From assembly GCF_000236785.1 (NCBI RefSeq), contig NZ_AGUF01000086.1, positions 1-34,390 on the forward strand: a stretch of DNA of 34,390 nucleotides, written 5' to 3'. The position numbers and the translations under genes are program-made. The stretch is from Achromobacter arsenitoxydans SY8 (GTDB taxonomy: Bacteria > Pseudomonadota > Gammaproteobacteria > Burkholderiales > Burkholderiaceae_B). Numbering within the stretch: position 1 is the stretch's first letter; the number at the start of each line of letters is the position of its first letter. Below, piece after piece: positions 7,341-15,391 of the stretch. A model generated the notes under the pieces. That model saw only the letters and a program-made list of their open reading frames with translations, ran no database searches and was not told where the DNA came from.

Positions 7341-8390
7341 TCAGGGTCTGGTGTCGCGGTAGAACTCGGGTTCGAACACCATGCCGACGACGGGAACGTC
7401 GGCCGATGCCTGGCCCAGCCAGGTGGAGTAGCCCAGGCGGTGCTCGGGAAGCGCTCGCGCGCCGGGCGCGGCGCGCGGCTGGATAAGCAATTTGAGTTCC
7501 CAGTCGAATTCGTGGCCGATGAATGTCCGCACCCAGTCCACCAGCGTGGGGAGGTCATCTCCATGCGGGGTGAGCCGCAAGTACTGTTCAAGGCTCAATG
7601 GGCCCATCACCAGCCGGAAACGATGCTGGCAGTCGGGAATCGACTGGCCCAGCATGGCCTGGTCGCCCAGGGCGGCGCAAGGCGAGGGCGAACCCAGGAC
7701 GCTGCGATTGGCCAGGTCCAGCGGCATCCAGTACGGCACGAATTCCTCGACCTCGACCTGGACCCCGAAGTAGAACGACAGCGCGCGGGCGAGACCGTCT
7801 GGATTGCGCGCCTCGCGCACCAGGTGCGAGGCGGCCGCGTAGCGCGCGTGGGTGGAAGGATGGAGGCTGGCGCTGTCTTTCGGATCGTCTCCGATCAGGC
7901 TGCCGATGTAGAAGGTGAAGCGCTCGTCCGAGGGGCGGTCCAGCGACGCCGTGGATTGCCCTGCCGCCCAGGCCCTGTAGAACAGCGAGAGCGCGCGGTG
8001 ATGAAAGATGTCGGCGAAATCGGTCAGGGTCCTGTCGTGGTGGCTTTCGACGCGCGTATAAGCCTGCTCCGACATGTGCAGGGGCATCGGGCCTTGAGGG
8101 CCCCATATGCCAAGGCTGTAGAGCTGCACGCGGATGTGGCGGCCGTCCTGGACTACCGTGGCGACTTCGCTGGGCGCGAACCGCAGGCTCGCGCGCTGGC
8201 CGATCCGGTGGTTCTCTTCTTGCGGCAGCAAGGCGGTGCCGGGGATCGGGACATCGCTGTTCTGGGCGGCAAGCGCGCGCATGAGGCTGATGAAGCTGCT
8301 TTTCCAGGGCTGCTCAGGGTCGAACCATTCCGCCAGCGGGGCGGCGGGGCGGACGGGTTCACGCGCTTGTTGGGGTGGAAGGGCTGCCAT
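7341..8390 (-). CDS. tssG: T6SS baseplate subunit TssG
   Basis: This 349-residue protein matches the TssG (VasB/ImpH) family in length and sequence. Landmarks are LRFAPSEVATV, the LGIWGPQGPMPLHMSEQAY block (about residues 93-111), and LSFYFGVQVEVEEFVPYWMPL in the middle. With TssE, TssF and TssK it forms the wedge of the cytoplasmic T6SS baseplate. The ATG lies 2 nt downstream of the tssF stop codon, a spacing that points to coupled translation, and tssF-tssG adjacency is near universal in T6SS loci. No sign of truncation or frame damage was found. Confidence 0.93.
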   Translation of the reverse strand: MAALPPQQAREPVRPAAPLAEWFDPEQPWKSSFISLMRALAAQNSDVPIPGTALLPQEENHRIGQRASLRFAPSEVATVVQDGRHIRVQLYSLGIWGPQGPMPLHMSEQAYTRVESHHDRTLTDFADIFHHRALSLFYRAWAAGQSTASLDRPSDERFTFYIGSLIGDDPKDSASLHPSTHARYAAASHLVREARNPDGLARALSFYFGVQVEVEEFVPYWMPLDLANRSVLGSPSPCAALGDQAMLGQSIPDCQHRFRLVMGPLSLEQYLRLTPHGDDLPTLVDWVRTFIGHEFDWELKLLIQPRAAPGARALPEHRLGYSTWLGQASADVPVVGMVFEPEFYRDTRP

Positions 8391-8392
8391 GG

Positions 8393-10273
8393 CTACACCA
8401 CGCTCCGGCCGCCCGGACGAGGAGCCCAGGTTGCGACTTCGCCCCGCTGTATGGAGCGCAGCGAGGTTTCCGTGAACACGTTGATGGAAACGTGGCGGGC
8501 GATGTATTGCTCCAGGACCAGGCCAAACAGGTAGGGGCTGATGCCGGAGAAGCCGATTTCGTCCACGGTCAGGCGGCAGTTCACCCCCCGGCCGTAGACC
8601 ATGAGTGGATGCCGGGGCAGCCGGCGCGCGACGCGTGTGACGCGCGACCCGATCAGGGCGTCGATCTGGTTGGAGAGCTCGGTTTCGCCGGGATGCAGGA
8701 ACAGGCGCAGCATGTTGCGCAGCGCCTGGCCGCCGCCGCTTTCATCCAGGTCGGCCAGCGGAATGTAGTTGAAGCTGAGCTGCCGGATGAGCCGCCAGGC
8801 GGCTTCGCCGAGCGCGTAGGGTTCGCGCGGCACGCTGGGCGGGTGCAGCATGGTGACGCGCTCGATCGGCACCGATTCCCGCATGGATAGGTCATTGTGG
8901 GTGCCGTGCGGAATCAGCCTGGGCAGGTCGCGGTTGGTGACCAGCGCGTCCACCGACAGGTAGCGGATGTCGCCGCCATACGGCGCCTCATGCTGGTCGA
9001 CCAGCGACAGATAGACCTCGGTCCCGATGTACTGCGTGCGGGTGCCGTACTTGCGGGCGTTGTCGGAAAGCAGGCGGCGTTCGCGGTTTACGGAGAAATA
9101 TCGGCCGTAGTTGCCCAGATCGCTATGCACGGTGTGATAAAGCGGGTTGAAGACGACTTCGCTGGCGGTCTTGGCCTGTTGCCCGACCACGCGCTGCACC
9201 GAGAAGACTTCGTAGTCCAAAGGCCGGGTCCGATCGGGCACCAGGTGGAATTCCGTCTTGGAGCGGTCGACCTCGACACGATCCGTGCGGTTCTCGAAGA
9301 GGTTGACGATAGGTGTACAGAAGAGCGCAAACCGCGATGCGTTGACGTGCGTCGACAACGCCTGCGGCAAGCGGTCCAGCAGCAGGATGATCTCTGCTTC
9401 GCGGGAGTTGGCGTTCGCCAGCCCGCGGGACAGCTGCGTGGCGTTGAAGAAGTAGAAGCGCTGGCGGAAGGCGAAGTATTCCTGGACCAGGCTGTTCCCA
9501 TGGAAACTGGTCCACGATGCGGGCAACTGCGCTTCGCCGGCCGTCAAGCCGACGTGCGTGACGGCATCCCGGGTGACGATGTGGCCGGCGTGCTCGTCCG
9601 AGTCTGCGCCGCGCACCACCGACGCGACGCAGCCCACGTGCACGAGCTCGAACAGGTGCGACGTCACGCGCTCGTCTCCGGTGATGTAGAAGCAGAGCTG
9701 GTCCAGGCCCTTGATCTGCGAGAAATTGATGTCCGCCGTCGTGCGCAAGCGGATGCGCAGCGCGCCCTGCAGGCGCGTGCCGGAGGCGAGGTGGCGGCGC
9801 AGGTCCGGGAGGTTCGGCGGCACATTGCTGAGCGACGCGTCGACGATCGCCACGGGCCAGAGCGTGACGTCCTGGCTGCTGCGAAATTCGCATGCGGTCT
9901 GTTCGCCGGGGGCGATCGGAGACCTGAACACGCTGTGGCGCGGCACCGATACCCCGTGGCTGAAGTCGCCCTCGCGTGTGGCGGGGTGAAGCTGAACCAC
10001 GCTCATGGACGGCGTCGGCGCCACATAGTTCGGATACACCACTTCCAGCAGACGCTGGGTGAAGCGGGGAAACTCCGCGTCCAGCTTGAGCTGCACCCGG
10101 GCCGCCATGAAGCAGAACGCTTCGATCATGCGTTCCACGTAGGGGTCGGCGATCTCGCCGGACTGCATGCCGAGCCGGCGCGCAACCTTGGGATGGGCCT
10201 GTGCGAATTCATCGGACATACCCCGCAGGTACGTCAGTTCGTTGTTGTAGTAGTCAAGAAGCTTGGGATCCAT
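8393..10273 (-). CDS. tssF: T6SS baseplate subunit TssF
   Basis: This 626-residue protein is full length for TssF (VasA/ImpG). It opens MDPKLLDYYNNELTYLRGM, continues FAQAHPKVARRLGM, and has DPYVERMIEAFCFMAARVQL near residues 40-60; these are diagnostic TssF landmarks. It forms the baseplate wedge with TssG and TssE. A GGAG ribosome-binding site lies 6 nt before the ATG, and the start is 1 nt after the tssE stop. The neighbouring tssE and tssG give the standard E-F-G block. Confidence 0.95.
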   Translation of the reverse strand: MDPKLLDYYNNELTYLRGMSDEFAQAHPKVARRLGMQSGEIADPYVERMIEAFCFMAARVQLKLDAEFPRFTQRLLEVVYPNYVAPTPSMSVVQLHPATREGDFSHGVSVPRHSVFRSPIAPGEQTACEFRSSQDVTLWPVAIVDASLSNVPPNLPDLRRHLASGTRLQGALRIRLRTTADINFSQIKGLDQLCFYITGDERVTSHLFELVHVGCVASVVRGADSDEHAGHIVTRDAVTHVGLTAGEAQLPASWTSFHGNSLVQEYFAFRQRFYFFNATQLSRGLANANSREAEIILLLDRLPQALSTHVNASRFALFCTPIVNLFENRTDRVEVDRSKTEFHLVPDRTRPLDYEVFSVQRVVGQQAKTASEVVFNPLYHTVHSDLGNYGRYFSVNRERRLLSDNARKYGTRTQYIGTEVYLSLVDQHEAPYGGDIRYLSVDALVTNRDLPRLIPHGTHNDLSMRESVPIERVTMLHPPSVPREPYALGEAAWRLIRQLSFNYIPLADLDESGGGQALRNMLRLFLHPGETELSNQIDALIGSRVTRVARRLPRHPLMVYGRGVNCRLTVDEIGFSGISPYLFGLVLEQYIARHVSINVFTETSLRSIQRGEVATWAPRPGGRSVV

Positions 10274-10274
10274 C

Positions 10275-10787
10275 TCAGACTCCGTACAGCGGATCGACGA
10301 AGGCGTGAGAGGATTCCAGGTCGTACAGGCTCTTGACCAGGAACTCCACCGGGTAGGGCGACCAGTGCATGAGCGCCCTGATTTCGAGATGAATGACGTT
10401 GTAGGCGCCCGGGCTTTTCGAGGGCAGCACGCGCACGGACAGGGACTCGGGAATCAGGCGGGGTTCGAACGTCACGATGGTGTCTCGCACCAGCTTTTCG
10501 ATGGCGACCGGGTTGTGGTTTTCGCGCAGGCTGCCCGAAAGCGGCGGCAGCCCGTAGTTCACGGCCGAGCTGGCCGCATGCGGGTGCCGGGCGGCGTCGA
10601 TCGCGGCGCCGAGATTGCAGGTGTTCAGCAGCAGCGCCAAGTCGCGCCGGACCAGCCGCTGCATGCTGGCGGCGTCGGGGGCATAGGCGTCGGCGTGCTC
10701 GTGCGCGGCGCGGGGATCGTTGTCGCGAAGCCGGTCGAACAGGGAAGGCAGATACCGCACCTTCTGGAATGCGTCAGGCGACCTCAA
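10275..10787 (-). CDS. tssE: T6SS baseplate subunit TssE (gp25-like)
   Basis: With a TTG start at 10787 the protein has 170 residues, normal for TssE. Family landmarks are RYLPSLFDRLRDN near the N-terminus, LVRRDLALLLNTCNL (the gp25 core), and the C-terminal ESLSVRV with HLEIRALMHW. The reading frame is open further upstream, but those codons overlap tagJ out of frame and do not resemble TssE. No ATG fits. The TTG is preceded by GAGGGG with 7 nt spacing, which supports it. A GTG at 10760 would leave only the conserved RYLPSLF motif at the very N-terminus. The start lies 14 nt inside tagJ, so TssE synthesis is probably coupled to TagJ. TssE connects the sheath to the baseplate. Confidence 0.9.
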   Translation of the reverse strand: MRSPDAFQKVRYLPSLFDRLRDNDPRAAHEHADAYAPDAASMQRLVRRDLALLLNTCNLGAAIDAARHPHAASSAVNYGLPPLSGSLRENHNPVAIEKLVRDTIVTFEPRLIPESLSVRVLPSKSPGAYNVIHLEIRALMHWSPYPVEFLVKSLYDLESSHAFVDPLYGV

Positions 10788-11616
10788 TGGACTGCCCCTC
10801 GAAATGCATGCTGAGCACGTTAAGCATGCCGATCTCTCCGGAATCGGTGATCCAGGTGCGTTGGCCGACGCCGGTAACGGTGGTTTCGCTGCGGTCGTGC
10901 CACACCGTGACGGCGCCCAGTTTCTGCGCGTCGGTTTCACCCTGGATCAGCGGGTAGCGCGAGGGCATGTAGGTGCTGAGGACCGTGTTGTCGTGCAGCG
11001 TCACTTTGCATGGGCGCCAGATCAGATCCAGCGCCCTGGCGACCGGCGGAAAGGACAACGACGCGATGCACGCAAACGGCACCCAGCGGTAGCCGCCGGA
11101 GAACATGAGTTCACAGATGGGGCCCAGGCGCGTATCGCTGTCGCTGATCCAGGAAAATCCCGTGCCCGGATTGGCATGCCCCGGCGCGTCCGGCGCGTTG
11201 TCTAGCGCCCGGCGGCGCAGGTCGTCCGCGTATTCGGGATGCGCGCCGGCCAGCGCCGCCGCGGCCTGGCTCAGCAGGCTGGTCCAGGCGGGCGGCTCGT
11301 CCAGCCAGCCTGGTTGCTTGCGCCCCTTCATGACCTCTGCACGGTAGCTTTCCGCGCGCAGGAGCTCCCGCAGCATCTGGGCTTCGCGCAGGTGGTCGGT
11401 GTCGAGGCTGGCCCAGACCTGCAGTTGCTTGAGCGCCCGGGGCCAGTCTCCTTCGAGGCAGAGCAGCTGGAACAGCAGCCAGCGCAGGCTGACGTGGGCG
11501 GGCTGTTTTCGGAGCTGGATTGCGGCGTCGTCGATGGCGGCGGCAAGCGTGCGCCCGCCAAGCAGATGGCGCAGCGAGTCACGTGGTTTGGCGATTTGGT
11601 CATCAATGGGAGGCAT
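10774..11616 (-). CDS. tagJ: T6SS accessory protein TagJ (ImpE/SciE)
   Basis: This 280-residue protein belongs to the ImpE/SciE family. The N-terminal half is helical and TPR-like (LRWLLFQLLCLEGDWPRALK is typical). The C-terminal half carries the family block SWISDSDTRLGPICELMFSG, then GGYRWVPF, and RALDLIWRPCKVTLHD. In Pseudomonas, TagJ (HsiE) binds the sheath protein TssB and modulates sheath recycling by ClpV. It starts 12 nt after the stop of the FHA gene and overlaps tssE by 14 nt. Presence of tagJ is typical of particular T6SS phylogenetic groups, and its fixed position next to tssE fits that pattern. Confidence 0.92.
   Translation of the reverse strand: MPPIDDQIAKPRDSLRHLLGGRTLAAAIDDAAIQLRKQPAHVSLRWLLFQLLCLEGDWPRALKQLQVWASLDTDHLREAQMLRELLRAESYRAEVMKGRKQPGWLDEPPAWTSLLSQAAAALAGAHPEYADDLRRRALDNAPDAPGHANPGTGFSWISDSDTRLGPICELMFSGGYRWVPFACIASLSFPPVARALDLIWRPCKVTLHDNTVLSTYMPSRYPLIQGETDAQKLGAVTVWHDRSETTVTGVGQRTWITDSGEIGMLNVLSMHFEGQSIEVA
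10788..10800 (-). promoter_or_regulatory. Ribosome-binding site and spacer deciding the tssE TTG start
   Basis: GAGGGG at 10795-10800 (minus strand), followed by a 7-nt spacer, precedes the TTG at 10785-10787. It lies inside the tagJ coding sequence. This is the only well-placed Shine-Dalgarno sequence near the conserved TssE N-terminus. Confidence 0.6.
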
Positions 11617-11628
11617 GGATCGAGAGGT

Positions 11629-12564
11629 CTATTTCGTGGGTTCTGAAAGGTGCTGTTCGAAGTAGCTGTCTATCGACAGGTCGTGGTGCTCGCGACGGGA
11701 AAGCGATGCCAGCGTCTTGCTGCTGGCGGCGGGTCCCGCCTGTTCGGCAAGCAGGCGCAGTACGTCCTGGCGGGGCGCCTGGGCGAACAGTTCGCCGGCT
11801 TCGAATTCGTTCATGTCGGCAAGGATGGAATCAATGTCGGTGGCCTGGGGAAGCAGGCCCTCGAGCAGCATGCGGGTGCGGCTTTGCGCGGCGGGTTCGA
11901 ACGGATCCGGGGGCGGGGGGAGCGTGTTGGCCGGGACAGCCGGGGCGGCGCCCTGGATGGCGCGCAACCCCCGATGGGTGCCTTGAATGGCCTGGTCGAA
12001 TTCGGTGGCGAGCGTTTGCAGGGGATCCTGCTGCGCGGCAGGGATGGCGTCGGCGGCGACGCCATCATGGTTGCGGGGACGCTCGGCCGGCGAAAGTATG
12101 CCGCCCTCTGTGGCCGGGTCATCCAGCGTGCGCAAGGCTTCCAGGGCGGCCGCTTCATCCGGCGCGACGCTGCCAGGCAGGTTGCCGGCCCAGGCGTCCC
12201 ATTGCTGGGGCGAGTCGGACTGCACCACGGTCAGCCGAGACAGTCCGATGGTCACCTGGTCGCGATCCGCCAGCCTCCAGCGTTCGCCAGGACGCATTTC
12301 CGCGCCGTTGACCCGGCAGGACAGTGTCTGGCAGCGATTAGTGATCCAGGCAAGGCGGCTGTCGTCCAGATTGAACAGGGCGTGTTCCGAATCGTTGTGG
12401 GTGACGTCGTCGTAGGGGAGCAGGCAGGCGTCCACGGCTTGCATGCACAACGGCTGTGCTTGCAGCGCGTGGATGCGCATGCCTTGTGGCGGCCGCCCGG
12501 CATGGGCGGCCAACGATATGCCCCAGGCAACGGGCTCGGATCTGTCTATGGCGAATGCAATCAT
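11629..12564 (-). CDS. FHA-domain T6SS accessory protein, TagK-like
   Basis: From the ATG at 12564 (MIAFAIDRSEPVAWG) the protein has 311 residues. Residues ~60-130 look like an FHA phosphothreonine-binding domain: FNLDDSRLAWITNRCQTLSC, then VNGAEMRPGERWRLADRDQVTIGL. A Pro/Ala-rich middle follows. The C-terminal region contains DPFEPAAQ, LFAQAPRQDVLRLL and SRREHHDLSIDSYF, which I associate with TagK proteins of Burkholderiales T6SS loci; this is a recollection of family features, not a search result. FHA proteins relay threonine phosphorylation signals in T6SS, but no PpkA or PppA is in the window. It is the first gene of the minus-strand operon. The frame is open upstream to 12789, with ATGs at 12693 and 12789, but the residues there look non-coding. 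Confidence 0.75.
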   Translation of the reverse strand: MIAFAIDRSEPVAWGISLAAHAGRPPQGMRIHALQAQPLCMQAVDACLLPYDDVTHNDSEHALFNLDDSRLAWITNRCQTLSCRVNGAEMRPGERWRLADRDQVTIGLSRLTVVQSDSPQQWDAWAGNLPGSVAPDEAAALEALRTLDDPATEGGILSPAERPRNHDGVAADAIPAAQQDPLQTLATEFDQAIQGTHRGLRAIQGAAPAVPANTLPPPPDPFEPAAQSRTRMLLEGLLPQATDIDSILADMNEFEAGELFAQAPRQDVLRLLAEQAGPAASSKTLASLSRREHHDLSIDSYFEQHLSEPTK

Positions 12565-12969
12565 GGCGTCGGTCGCCCGGCCCACATGCGTGTCCGGGAA
12601 GATTCTGGGAAATGGCGCAAGCCAACTCTGGCAATGGTAGGAACCGCCACGCCCGATTGCTATCGGTTCTGTCTGAAAAGGTCGGGAAAACATTGATGCC
12701 GGCTGCGGTCGGCTTGATACTGGCGCCTGGCGCGTTGCAGGAGGCCGGTTTCGAATTCCCTTGTGGTGAATCCGGCGGCGATGCCGCACCTTCAGTGATT
12801 GCGGAAAATCAGATCGAAGATCTGTCGCCGCGCATCTCCACCCACGATTTCGTACTAGTCTTAAGTTTTTCGAAGGATTGGGATACCTGTACTAAGTACC
12901 GTCCTTGACTCGGGCACTACAGTGGTGGCACTTGAAACCAAGAAGGCAGTTAAAAGAAGGGGGCGACGC
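12565..12969. promoter_or_regulatory. Divergent control region between T6SS operon and RcsB-like regulator
   Basis: These 405 nt hold no convincing gene. The part nearest the regulator (12850-12960) is clearly AT-richer than the surroundings. It contains TTGACT at 12905-12910 (a -35-like hexamer toward the regulator, without a good -10 partner) and the inverted repeat GTACT-A-AGTAC at 12889-12899. A related half, GTACTAG, starts at 12852, 37 bp away. Promoters for both directions should lie here, but I cannot place a start site. Confidence 0.45.
12889..12899. promoter_or_regulatory. Candidate operator, inverted repeat GTACT-A-AGTAC
   Basis: A perfect 5-bp inverted repeat around one central base lies between the divergent T6SS operon and the RcsB-like gene. 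It could be a dimer binding site for that regulator. Short perfect repeats also arise by chance, so confidence is low. Confidence 0.3.
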
Positions 12970-13665
12970 ATGAAGATATCTCTGGTAATCGCCGACGACC
13001 ATCCCGTGCTGATCGCGGGCGTGAAGCATGAATTGGCGGATTTCCATACGATCTCCATCGTGGGAACAGCCAGCAACTCGACCGAAATCGTCGACCTGCT
13101 GAGCCAGTCCCATTGCGACATCCTGGTCACCGATTACGTGATGCCGGGAGGGGACTTCGGCGACGGCATGACCATGCTGTCATTCCTGCGCCGCCGCTAC
13201 CCTGAACTGAAAATCATCGTGTTCACCACGATGGAAAACCGCGCGATCGTGGCGGAGATGGTCAAGGTCGGTGTTCGCGCCGTGCTGAGCAAGGTGGACG
13301 TCATCGGCCACCTGATCTCCGCGATTCACGCGGTGTATGCCGGCGCCACCTATTTTTCACCCAGGCTGCGTCCGCCCACGACGCAGGATGGCGCGCCGCA
13401 GCCCGAGCCCGTCAAGGGATTGACGCGCCGCGAGACCGAGGTCGTCCGGCTTTATGTGTCCGGCGTGTCCATCAACGAGATCGCCGAACAGTTCAATCGC
13501 AGCAAGCAGACCATCAGTTCCCAGAAGGCAAGCGCAATGCGCAAACTCGGGATCGCGCGCGACGTCGAGCTGTTCCGGTTTGCCTATGAATCGGGATTGC
13601 TGGCGGAAGGCGGGGATCTTGTGGTCGACGAAGACGGGTCGGCACTGTCGCTAGCCAACGAGTAG
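12970..13665 (+). CDS. RcsB-like LuxR-family response regulator
   Basis: This 231-residue protein has an N-terminal receiver domain with acidic pair D9/D10 and the phospho-acceptor D55 in ILVTDYVMPGG. GDGMTMLSFLRRRYPELKI follows, closely matching the RcsB receiver. The C-terminal LuxR-type helix-turn-helix reads LTRRETEVVRLYVSGVSINE, then IAEQFNRSKQTISSQKASAM, again like RcsB rather than NarL. An AGGGGG ribosome-binding site before the ATG at 12970 (MKISLVIADDHP) sets the start. An upstream in-frame start at 12922 has no support. No partner kinase is adjacent. It is divergent from the T6SS operon across a 405-nt gap, which makes T6SS control its most likely job. It may also receive signals from the hybrid kinase at 17061, whose own operon lacks an output regulator. 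Confidence 0.9.
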   Translation: MKISLVIADDHPVLIAGVKHELADFHTISIVGTASNSTEIVDLLSQSHCDILVTDYVMPGGDFGDGMTMLSFLRRRYPELKIIVFTTMENRAIVAEMVKVGVRAVLSKVDVIGHLISAIHAVYAGATYFSPRLRPPTTQDGAPQPEPVKGLTRRETEVVRLYVSGVSINEIAEQFNRSKQTISSQKASAMRKLGIARDVELFRFAYESGLLAEGGDLVVDEDGSALSLANE

Positions 13666-13792
13666 TCGGAGGGCTCCCGGCGCGGGCGGGAGGCTCGGGT
13701 AACTGCTTGCGGGTAATCCCTGACGCCGCCGGGGCGGGCTGACTTCGCCCGCGGCGCGGGATAGGATGTGCCTTCCATCAACGGGAGGCGCC

Positions 13793-14017
13793 ATGGATTG
13801 CTCGGTCGAAGGAAAAGTTGCGTTTGCGGACGGTCATGCCTATCACTTCGCCACGGTGGACGCCGCGCTGGCGTTCGCGGAATGCGTGAAAGGCAGCGCC
13901 GATCCCGGCCAGTGCGCGGCGGCGCACGGCAGCACCAGCCGCGTCAGGCTGGAGGACGTGCAGGCGCAGGAAGAGGCGGAACGGCGCGAGGAAGACGGGC
14001 CGGGCATTGCGTCATAG
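13793..14017 (+). CDS. Small hypothetical protein
   Basis: This is a 74-residue protein starting MDCSVEGKVAFADGHAYHF. GGGAGG at 13783-13788, 4 nt before the ATG, strongly supports this start over the ATG at 13766. The middle reads TVDAALAFAECVKGSADPGQ, and the C-terminus is highly charged (EDVQAQEEAERREEDG). It has no signal peptide or membrane segment and I do not recognise a family. It lies 127 nt after the regulator gene, probably as an independent unit, and ends before a hairpin shared with the convergent gene. Confidence 0.6.
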   Translation: MDCSVEGKVAFADGHAYHFATVDAALAFAECVKGSADPGQCAAAHGSTSRVRLEDVQAQEEAERREEDGPGIAS

Positions 14018-14034
14018 TTCCGCCGTCGGCCGGC

Positions 14035-14050
14035 GACTGTCCGGACAGTC
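14035..14050. repeat. Perfect 16-bp palindrome GACTGTCCGGACAGTC
   Basis: All 16 bases are self-complementary. It lies in the 119-nt gap between convergent genes, 17 nt after the stop of the small hypothetical gene. It has no loop and no T-run, so it is more like a protein-binding site than a terminator. Confidence 0.5.
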
Positions 14051-14099
14051 CCATTGGCGCGGAGACGACGGCGCAATGCCGTGACGGACATAAGGCCCT

Positions 14100-14130
14100 G
14101 GCCTTCGCCATCGTCGCGATAGCGAAGGCC
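14100..14130. terminator. Probable shared (bidirectional) terminator hairpin
   Basis: GGCCTTCGC at 14100-14108 pairs with GCGAAGGCC at 14122-14130. Inside, ATCG (14110-14113) pairs with CGAT (14117-14120) around a 3-nt loop with a single C/A mismatch. This very stable 13-bp stem lies between convergent genes, 7 nt beyond the stop of the minus-strand gene. Neither side has a long T-run, so termination efficiency is uncertain. Confidence 0.5.
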
Positions 14131-14136
14131 GCGGCA

Positions 14137-15387
14137 TTATTGCCTGGTCAGGTAGTCGATCAGACGTTCGCGCGCCTGATCGTCGTAGTCGAACACCAGG
14201 TACTGCCCGGCGTTGCGCGCGGGCGACTGGATGGTGCCCACGCCATACAGCGGCGGCGTATTGCGCGTGCCGAAACACCCCTGCGGAAACGCCACTTCGT
14301 CCACGTTCAAGGGGCCGGCGTGGCGGCTTATGACGATTTGCCGCTGCGGCTTGCGCACTTTGCAGCCCTGGGCAAGGGCGTCCTGCACGATGGTGCTGTC
14401 CATGATCGAGCGATCGGCGTCCTGCGGCGTCCGTACTGCAAACCCGTAGCCGGAGTACGGCTGAACGTCACGGTCGGCAACGACCGGCGCCGTTGTCCGC
14501 GCCGCCGATGCCGAAGAGGCTACGCCGGCCCCGGCCTGGCGTTCGGCCATCGACGGCCTGATTGCCGCTTGTCTGCCGTCGTTGTATGCCGGGACCGCGG
14601 CGGGTTGTGTCGCTGACGCGGGAGGAGGGTTCGCGGTGGGCAGGCGGACGGGCGCTGGCGTGCGGTTTGCGGCGGATGAGGCGGCCGGAGCAGCCGCAAT
14701 GGCAGCCGGCAGGACGTTGTCGGAGAATCGCAGCGACAACACCAATCGGTCGAAGGCCGGCAGCCATTGCTGGTACTTCGCCGAAGCGTTGGCGGCCTCG
14801 CCTGGCGCGCCTGCACCGCAAACCACGCTCCAGGTAAAGCCAGGAACGCTGATCACGTAGAGCTTCATGAACGCCAAGCCTTCCTTGCCCTTCGCCGTTG
14901 ACGTCACCTTTGCGGTGTACCAGTAGACAAGCCGTTCGCCCACGTGCATCTGCCCACCATCGCTGACGCTCATCCTCAGCGTTGGATCCTCCACCCGGCT
15001 GTCCAGAATTTCCGCAAATTGTTCGGGTGTCGCCGGATTGGCAAGCATGCGGGCATTGACCTGTTGTTGCGACAAGCCTCGCGTGCGCGGCTCCACCATG
15101 GGTTTGAGGTGGCATTGCAGCATCCGGTTGGGGTCGACCTCGACCGGGTCGACGACGATCACGCCGAACCGTCCGTTGCGCTTGATCTTGTGCGACCAGT
15201 TTTGCGGCGCCGTAAAGGTGACGCCCATCGACGGCACGCTGACGACATTGCCGGATGAGGGGGGCGTCGCGGGCGGGGACGCAGCGGGCGCGGGCGTGGG
15301 GGCGCGGGACAAAGCCGACGCCGGAGTGGCAAGGGCGGCGGCGCCCTGGCAGAGCATCGCCGAAGCGATCAGGCAGCGCAATTTCAT
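14137..15387 (-). CDS. Exported hypothetical protein with Ala/Pro-rich linkers
   Basis: This 416-residue protein has a signal peptide (MKLRCLIASAMLCQGAAALA; cleavage near residues 20-25). An Ala/Pro-rich linker follows. Domain one (about residues 45-220) begins VVSVPSMGVTFTAPQNWSHK, has a PsbP/LpqN-like flavour (secreted mixed alpha/beta), and includes two cysteines. A second Ala/Pro linker spans ~230-305. A compact C-terminal domain (about 310-416) contains DSTIVQDALAQGCKVRKP and NVDEVAFPQGCFG, whose two cysteines may form a disulphide. I do not recognise the family. It starts 4 nt after the stop of the lipoprotein gene, so the two form an operon and probably act together in the periplasm. 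Confidence 0.75.
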   Translation of the reverse strand: MKLRCLIASAMLCQGAAALATPASALSRAPTPAPAASPPATPPSSGNVVSVPSMGVTFTAPQNWSHKIKRNGRFGVIVVDPVEVDPNRMLQCHLKPMVEPRTRGLSQQQVNARMLANPATPEQFAEILDSRVEDPTLRMSVSDGGQMHVGERLVYWYTAKVTSTAKGKEGLAFMKLYVISVPGFTWSVVCGAGAPGEAANASAKYQQWLPAFDRLVLSLRFSDNVLPAAIAAAPAASSAANRTPAPVRLPTANPPPASATQPAAVPAYNDGRQAAIRPSMAERQAGAGVASSASAARTTAPVVADRDVQPYSGYGFAVRTPQDADRSIMDSTIVQDALAQGCKVRKPQRQIVISRHAGPLNVDEVAFPQGCFGTRNTPPLYGVGTIQSPARNAGQYLVFDYDDQARERLIDYLTRQ

Positions 15388-15391
15388 GGCT

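Noticed and set aside
8897-10336. A 479-codon plus-strand open frame opposite tssF
   Set aside because: It lies wholly opposite tssF and the end of tssE and shows no recognisable domain.
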